DNA of 64,000 bases from Paraflavitalea sp. CAU 1676 (lineage in GTDB: Bacteria; Bacteroidota; Bacteroidia; Chitinophagales; Chitinophagaceae). Of this stretch, positions 60,004 to 64,000 are shown piece after piece. Numbering within the stretch: the first letter of the stretch is position 1; the number at the start of each line of letters is the position of its first letter. The translations under genes and the position numbers were made by a program. The notes below the pieces were generated by a model. That model saw only the letters and a list, made by a program, of their open reading frames with translations. It did not search any database and had not been told where the DNA came from. The stretch lies in assembly GCF_029223285.1 (NCBI RefSeq), contig NZ_JARHUJ010000002.1, forward strand, positions 496,001 to 560,000, written 5' to 3'.

Positions 60004-60576
60004 TCAGACCATCAGTTTGCGGGCCTCATAGCTCAGCGCATCGGATACGATGGTGTGCAGGGAGGCTTTGGGATTTTGCATCAGCATCTCAAGGATGCTC
60101 CGGTTAAGGTCCTGTGCAGTTGCCTCGGCAGGCAGGAATGAGGTGATCTGGTTTACGATCAGCATATTCTGGTCTTTCAGGTTACGTATTGCTTCCCAGG
60201 CTTCCTGGGTTACATACATTTGCTGAGTAACGTTGTATTCGAATTCGGTCTTGATATTATGGATCAATACGGCCTGCATTTCGCGGGCGCTAAGGCCGGG
60301 CTCATTGAGGCGGGCTACCAGGTTGGGCAGGGCCAGGCGGTCGGCCAGCAGGATCAATCTTTCATAAGATTGCAGCTGCATCTGCTTGGTGGAGGTGGCA
60401 GCGGCTGTTTCCTGGGCTTCGGCCAGTTTCTTTACATCCTGCGCCATCTTGATTTCCTTCCGTTGTTTCCAGAACAGATAGGCAAGGGTACCCCCCAGGG
60501 CAAAGGCGATGATCAGTTGCCAGATAAGTTCATTAGGGTTCAGGGTATTCCGGAGTAAAACAAACAAAAAAGCCAT
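60004..60576 (-). CDS. Membrane-anchored coiled-coil protein of unknown function
   Basis: A 190-residue protein with an N-terminal transmembrane helix (about 18-36, LIWQLIIAFALGGTLAYLFW), a charged coiled coil (40-70), and a soluble helical domain (SYERLILLADRLALPNLVARLN, LIHNIKTEFEYNVTQQMYVTQEAWEAI, LPAEATAQDLNRSILEML). I recall this as a conserved Bacteroidota unknown but cannot name the family with certainty. It sits directly upstream of the mutase gene (36 nt), so the two probably share a transcript. Confidence 0.8.
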   Translation of the reverse strand: MAFLFVLLRNTLNPNELIWQLIIAFALGGTLAYLFWKQRKEIKMAQDVKKLAEAQETAAATSTKQMQLQSYERLILLADRLALPNLVARLNEPGLSAREMQAVLIHNIKTEFEYNVTQQMYVTQEAWEAIRNLKDQNMLIVNQITSFLPAEATAQDLNRSILEMLMQNPKASLHTIVSDALSYEARKLMV

Positions 60577-60598
60577 TCGGGTTAGTTTTTTGAGTCAA

Positions 60599-60606
60599 CA
60601 AATGTA
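60599..60606 (-). promoter_or_regulatory. Promoter -7 box of the coiled-coil/mutase operon
   Basis: On the minus strand this reads TACATTTG, an exact TAnnTTTG match, 22 nt before the ATG at 60576. No clear TTG was found at the right distance. Confidence 0.4.
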
Positions 60607-60693
60607 GTGAATAGATAATTGAGTTCTCTTTAACGGATTTTATAGGTATTATAGTCTGCCAGGTCGCATGATTGTCAATTGTTTGTCGAGCCA

Positions 60694-60724
60694 TTGACGA
60701 AAAGGGGCATTATTTGTAAGTTTG
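60694..60724 (+). promoter_or_regulatory. Promoter of the IscA-like gene
   Basis: TTG at 60694-60696, 20-nt spacer, TAAGTTTG at 60717-60724: an exact Bacteroidota-type match, 16 nt before the ATG. Confidence 0.65.
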
Positions 60725-60740
60725 CTCAAAATTGGTGAAC

Positions 60741-61082
60741 ATGGAAATAGCTACACCCCCCGTACAATTTACGCCCGGTGCCCGTACCGAGTTGCTCCGG
60801 CTGATGAACGATCCCGGTTTCGATACCAGCAAACACCTGCGGATCGGCGTAAAAGGGGGCGGCTGCTCGGGTCTTAGCTATGTGTTGGGCTTCGACGACA
60901 AGCAGAGCGAAGATGAAGAATATGAGGTGGACGGACTTCGGTTTATCATGAACAAATCCCACGGACTCTACCTGATGGGCATGCAGGTTGATTGGCTCGA
61001 TGGCCTCAGCGCCAGAGGGTTCTCCTTCACCAATCCCAATGCCAGCAAGACCTGCGGTTGCGGAACTTCGTTTTCGGTATAG
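60741..61082 (+). CDS. IscA/HesB-family iron-sulfur carrier protein
   Basis: An A-type Fe-S carrier of 113 residues that passes clusters to target proteins. Start at the ATG 60741, since the upstream in-frame codons are TTG and GTG. The three cysteine ligands are present: Cys42 in KGGGCSG, and Cys105 and Cys107 in the C-terminal TCGCG. Other family positions: LRIGVKGGGCSGLSYVLGF, QVDWLDGLSARGFSFTNPNA. No iscS, sufB or other assembly gene is nearby. Confidence 0.95.
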   Translation: MEIATPPVQFTPGARTELLRLMNDPGFDTSKHLRIGVKGGGCSGLSYVLGFDDKQSEDEEYEVDGLRFIMNKSHGLYLMGMQVDWLDGLSARGFSFTNPNASKTCGCGTSFSV

Positions 61083-61103
61083 TATCGGCTAAACGAATTA
61101 GGC

Positions 61104-61229
61104 TTATTTCAGTGTTTGCTGGTAGGTCTTACTCACCTGGTCCACGCCTTCCTTTTTCAGCTTTTCATATTCTTCGTCGCTCACCATATTTGGGCTGAAA
61201 AGGGAGATGCTGCAACAGCTTCGCGCCAT
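61104..61229 (-). CDS. Possible small protein (41 residues)
   Basis: A short frame with the charged helical end SDEEYEKLKKEGVDQVSKTY; the internal Met at 61187 would give 27 residues. It fills the gap between the convergent IscA-like gene and the isomerase gene, 5 nt downstream of the latter on the same strand. Strong amphipathic character and normal codon use favour it, but there is no family match and it may be chance. Confidence 0.35.
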   Translation of the reverse strand: MARSCCSISLFSPNMVSDEEYEKLKKEGVDQVSKTYQQTLK

Positions 61230-61234
61230 GCCAT

Positions 61235-62110
61235 CTACTTCAACAGCTTCTTCGTAAACGCGGCGCTGCGCTCCACGCAGGCAAGGTCATTGGGCACATA
61301 ATTGTTGCCTTGCTCCACATACATATGTTTTACGCCAGCATCACCGGCATAGGGGATCAGTTTGGTGAAGTCGATATCGCCGTCGCCCATGGTGGTATGC
61401 AAATCCGGGTTCTTCCTGTCTTTGTCTTTAAGGTGCCACAGCGGAAAGCGGCCAGGTTGCTTTTTGAAGAGGGCAGGAAGATCCTGCTTCATAAAGGTAG
61501 ACCAGTATAGATCGAGTTCCAGTTTTACATAGTTGGGATCACTGTCGCGCAACAGGATGCCGTAGCCGGTTTCGCCGTTCTGCTCAATGAACTCGAAGTT
61601 GTGGTTGTGATAGGCGAACTGCAACCCTGCTTTGGTCACTCGTTCACCAACTTTGTTCAACGCAGCAACCACTTCTTTGAATTGCTCGATGGGGCGCATT
61701 GGTTCATCCACCCAGGGCCACACGATATAGGTTTGTTTCAGTATGAGCGCTCCTTGAATGCAATCATCCACATAGCGCATCAGCTCGTCGGGCTTGGTGC
61801 CCGGACCAATGTATTTATTGAGCTCATAATGTCCACTGGGACTGGTGAGGTTATTATTGTTGAGTAGTGACTTGAATTCAGCTGGTGTGAATTTGTAATA
61901 CTGGCGATTGTAGCCATAGGTCTCTACTTCCTCATATCCATAAGAAGCGATCTTAGTCAGCGTGCCTCTGGTATCATTGGCCAGCGCTTCACGGATGGTA
62001 TAGAGTTGAAGGCCCAGTTTATATCTTGATTTAAGAATGCTGGAAGGGTCGATCATCATACCGGCAGCGAATACACCGGATTGGCGGATAAAATCTCTAC
62101 GGTTGGTCAT
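61235..62110 (-). CDS. Tat-exported sugar phosphate isomerase/epimerase-like TIM barrel
   Basis: A 291-residue periplasmic protein of the xylose-isomerase-like TIM-barrel (AP-endonuclease 2) superfamily. NRRDFIRQSG with Arg4-Arg5 is a twin-arginine signal. The barrel shows KLGLQLYTIREAL (strand 1), GYEEVETYGYN, FAYHNHNFEF with the metal His-Asn-His cluster, VKLELDLYW, and PLWHLKDKDR, where metal-binding Glu, Asp and His are expected. Family members isomerise or oxidise sugars and inositols; substrate unknown. Confidence 0.9.
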   Translation of the reverse strand: MTNRRDFIRQSGVFAAGMMIDPSSILKSRYKLGLQLYTIREALANDTRGTLTKIASYGYEEVETYGYNRQYYKFTPAEFKSLLNNNNLTSPSGHYELNKYIGPGTKPDELMRYVDDCIQGALILKQTYIVWPWVDEPMRPIEQFKEVVAALNKVGERVTKAGLQFAYHNHNFEFIEQNGETGYGILLRDSDPNYVKLELDLYWSTFMKQDLPALFKKQPGRFPLWHLKDKDRKNPDLHTTMGDGDIDFTKLIPYAGDAGVKHMYVEQGNNYVPNDLACVERSAAFTKKLLK

Positions 62111-62448
62111 GCAATCTGAATTAGGCAGTAAGGATACAAAATTTAATTAAGATTTCTTTCCAACAATCAGTTAATCTGCATCTTAGTCGGGAGATTATTC
62201 CTGTTTACCGAGGCATTGGCGGCTGGTAAAAAAATACAAGATGTTTTTGCTGCAAGAAGTATCACTGCCTCGAAGACCACTTGGAAATTGTTGCGTTGCT
62301 GTATTTACGCGTAACTGATAGGTTGCCCGAAAGACTTGTTTACCCCCTCGTTTTGTCGCACCTGCACCGCACCTGAATGCAGCAATAGCATTAAGTTTGT
62401 GGTGCCTTCCGTACCCGCCCAACTTTCCACCAAACACCACATCATACT
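62111..62448. other. Divergent intergenic region without visible gene
   Basis: A 338-bp gap carrying promoters for the isomerase (-) and SRPBCC (+) genes. TAAGTTTG at 62392-62399 is an exact -7 match for the plus-strand gene, 49 nt before its ATG, but no TTG stands at the right distance. A minus-strand frame at 62195-62440 is rejected. Confidence 0.5.
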
Positions 62449-63015
62449 ATGCTTATGAAATCTATTGCTACTGGATTACACTTGCTGATTCCAATCACCT
62501 TAATTATCTTCTTTATGAGTAACGTCAATAATGCTATGGCGCAGGGCCCCACCTTACAGGTAGAACTTACCCGTCAGTTTGATGCGCCGGTGGCGCGGGT
62601 GTTCAAGGCCTGGCATGATTCAGTCGATGTAAAGCGCTGGTGGCAACCTGATGGTTTTACGACACCCGTCGCCAATATGAATTTCAAAGAAGGCGGAAAA
62701 TCCTTACTTTGTATGCGTTCGCCCGATGGACAGGATATGTACAATACCTGGACCTATTCGAAGATCGTACCCAATGAGCGCATCGAGTTTGTGCTAAACT
62801 TTTCCGACAAGGATGGTAAGGCGTTTGATCCTGCGCAGGTTGGCCTGGCGGGAATACCGAAAGATGTACGACATGTGATCACGTTCAAGTCGCTGGGCGC
62901 CAACAAGAGTGAAATAACGGTTACAGAGTATGGTTATACCTCACCCGAAGTGGTAGAGATGTCGAAGGCCGGATTGATCCAATGTATCAATAAGATGGCT
63001 GCAATCGTACAATAA
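62449..63015 (+). CDS. SRPBCC (AHSA1-like) domain protein with N-terminal export signal
   Basis: A 188-residue protein. The N-terminus (1-32, with LLIPITLIIFFM and ending NNAMAQ) looks like a signal peptide, which is odd, because AHSA1/START-like domains are usually cytoplasmic. The domain is clear: VELTRQFDAPVARVFKAWHD, VKRWWQPDGFTTPV, MNFKEGGKSLLCM, WTYSKIVPNERIEFVLNF, HVITFKSLGANKSEITVTEYGYTS. The fold forms a hydrophobic ligand pocket; the ligand is unknown. Met3 at 62455 is an alternative start. The AlkD-like gene follows after 13 nt, so the pair is probably one operon. Confidence 0.85.
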   Translation: MLMKSIATGLHLLIPITLIIFFMSNVNNAMAQGPTLQVELTRQFDAPVARVFKAWHDSVDVKRWWQPDGFTTPVANMNFKEGGKSLLCMRSPDGQDMYNTWTYSKIVPNERIEFVLNFSDKDGKAFDPAQVGLAGIPKDVRHVITFKSLGANKSEITVTEYGYTSPEVVEMSKAGLIQCINKMAAIVQ

Positions 63016-63028
63016 ACCCTCGCACGAT

Positions 63029-64000
63029 ATGGCAAAAACTGCTGGTACTACGAAGAACAAAGCGGTAAAAAAGGAAGCTGCTAAGAAACCAACCAAGCGG
63101 GCAGCGCTTTCAAAAGCTTCACCAGCTAAAGGGGCTCCGGCTAAAAAGAAGGCGCCGCCGGTAAAGGCAGTGGCGGCACGTTCGTCAGCTACTAGCTCAT
63201 CAGGGAAGCCGGCGGTTGCAAAGAAAACTTCAGTTGTGCGGGCTGCTTCGCATGGTTCTCCTGCGAAGAAAGTCTCGCCGGTCAAGGTTGCGGTAGTCCG
63301 CTCAACATTGAACGGTTCTCCTGCAAAAGCTTCAGCTGGTCGTTCACCCCGCCCCTCAATCCGCGTAGCGCCCGCTGGCCGCGCCGAACTTACGGCCAAG
63401 GCCTTCGTAGAGGTATTGATGACCTACCAGTCTAATGCCGAGCTGAAGAAATATGAGCGTTACTTTAGCTTCAGCGATGACAAGCCATTGGTGGGAGATC
63501 AGTTTGTTGGCGTGCGTATGGGGCATGTGTTTGAAGTAGCGAAACTCTTTGTCGATATGCCGGTGAAGGAGATCGAGAAACTGATGGAAAGTCCGATCCA
63601 TGAAGTCAGAGCCGGTGCGATGAGCATCATGGGTAAGGCGGCCTCGGCCAAAAAAGTGTCACCCGAAAGATTGAAAGAATTATACGACCTCTACCTGCGC
63701 CGGCACGACCGGGTAAACAGTTGGGACCTCGTAGACCTTGCAGCGCACCAGGTAGTAGGTCATTATCTCAACGATAAGCCGCGAGAGGTGTTGTATAAGC
63801 TGGCGAAATCAAAAAGCCCGTATGAAAGACGTACAGCGATACTGGCCACGGCGCATTTCATCAGGCAGGGCGAGGTAGGGGAAACGTTTAAGATCGCCGC
63901 GCTGCTCATGAAAGACGAAGATGAAACCGTGAATAAAGCTTCCGGCTGGATGTTGCGTTATGCCGGCAAGGATCGTCAGCAGCTGAAGAAGTTCCTCGAT
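63029..64000 (+). CDS. AlkD-like DNA glycosylase with histone-H1-like N-terminal tail (partial)
   Basis: DNA repair protein that removes alkylated bases; the frame is open from the ATG at 63029 to the window end (324 codons), so the C-terminus is missing. The HEAT-like repeat domain begins near residue 118 (ELTAKAFVEVLMTYQSNAEL). AlkD active-site positions are recognisable: SWDLVD gives Trp232 and Asp236 (as Trp109 and Asp113), YERRTAI gives Arg267 or Arg268 (as Arg148), and Trp307 matches Trp187. The first ~117 residues are unusual: Lys, Ala, Pro and Ser-rich with four SPAK/SPVK-type motifs as in histone H1 tails. AlkD proteins are normally about 220-240 residues without this tail. Confidence 0.88.
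   Translation, partial: MAKTAGTTKNKAVKKEAAKKPTKRAALSKASPAKGAPAKKKAPPVKAVAARSSATSSSGKPAVAKKTSVVRAASHGSPAKKVSPVKVAVVRSTLNGSPAKASAGRSPRPSIRVAPAGRAELTAKAFVEVLMTYQSNAELKKYERYFSFSDDKPLVGDQFVGVRMGHVFEVAKLFVDMPVKEIEKLMESPIHEVRAGAMSIMGKAASAKKVSPERLKELYDLYLRRHDRVNSWDLVDLAAHQVVGHYLNDKPREVLYKLAKSKSPYERRTAILATAHFIRQGEVGETFKIAALLMKDEDETVNKASGWMLRYAGKDRQQLKKFLD

Noticed and set aside
62195-62440. 81-codon minus-strand frame in the gap before the SRPBCC gene
   Set aside because: Composition is not protein-like, and it would cover both divergent promoters.

Overview
The window reads as a chromosomal segment of a Bacteroidota bacterium, most likely family Chitinophagaceae. The evidence is three SusC/SusD outer-membrane pairs, two giant secreted proteins with C-terminal type IX secretion (T9SS) sorting domains, a 7TM-AraC regulator, LytS/LytTR signalling, a glutaminyl-tRNA synthetase and promoter-like sites matching the Bacteroidota form TTG-N19..23-TAnnTTTG. 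The family-level placement is inference. No rRNA, tRNA, CRISPR array, integrase or transposase was found.

Region 1 (1-17.2 kb) is carbohydrate uptake. A minus-strand SusC-SusD pair, with SusD cut by the left edge, is divergent from a plus-strand SusC-SusD-GH78 (alpha-L-rhamnosidase-like) operon. The shared intergenic region holds a LacI-type near-palindrome. A third operon follows: SusC, a SusD-like lipoprotein and a DUF1735-type lipoprotein, ending in strong hairpins. A stand-alone LytTR regulator and a small periplasmic protein come next.

Region 2 (18.6-37.9 kb) is dominated by secreted proteins: a 2231-residue repetitive T9SS protein, an aminoglycoside-phosphotransferase-fold kinase, a GH127-like beta-L-arabinofuranosidase with added N-terminal domains, a divergent 7TM-AraC regulator, a penicillin-binding-like serine hydrolase and a 1739-residue FG-GAP/IPT T9SS protein.

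Region 3 (37.9-50.2 kb) is mixed: a ferredoxin plus ferredoxin reductase pair, membrane and lipoprotein unknowns, an ECF sigma/anti-sigma pair followed by a tryptophan-rich repeat protein, an abasic-site protein (SRAP/YedK) with a co-transcribed small unknown, an esterase, several small unknowns, an acyl-CoA dehydrogenase and YggS.

Region 4 (50.2-50.75 kb) is a non-coding interval holding what looks like two tandem homologous small-RNA genes. Each has a promoter-like box, an 18-nt variable 5' part, an identical 33-nt core and an intrinsic terminator, with a 347-bp period. This is the most interesting unexplained structure in the window.

Region 5 (50.7-64 kb) holds a secreted intradiol-dioxygenase-like protein, a LytS/LytTR two-component pair, glnS with a leader hairpin, a Cys/Gly-rich membrane protein, an M20 peptidase, a GNAT acetyltransferase, a methylmalonyl-CoA-mutase-type large subunit with an upstream membrane protein, an IscA-like Fe-S carrier, a Tat-exported sugar isomerase-like protein, an exported SRPBCC protein, and an AlkD-like DNA glycosylase with a histone-H1-like tail, cut by the right edge.
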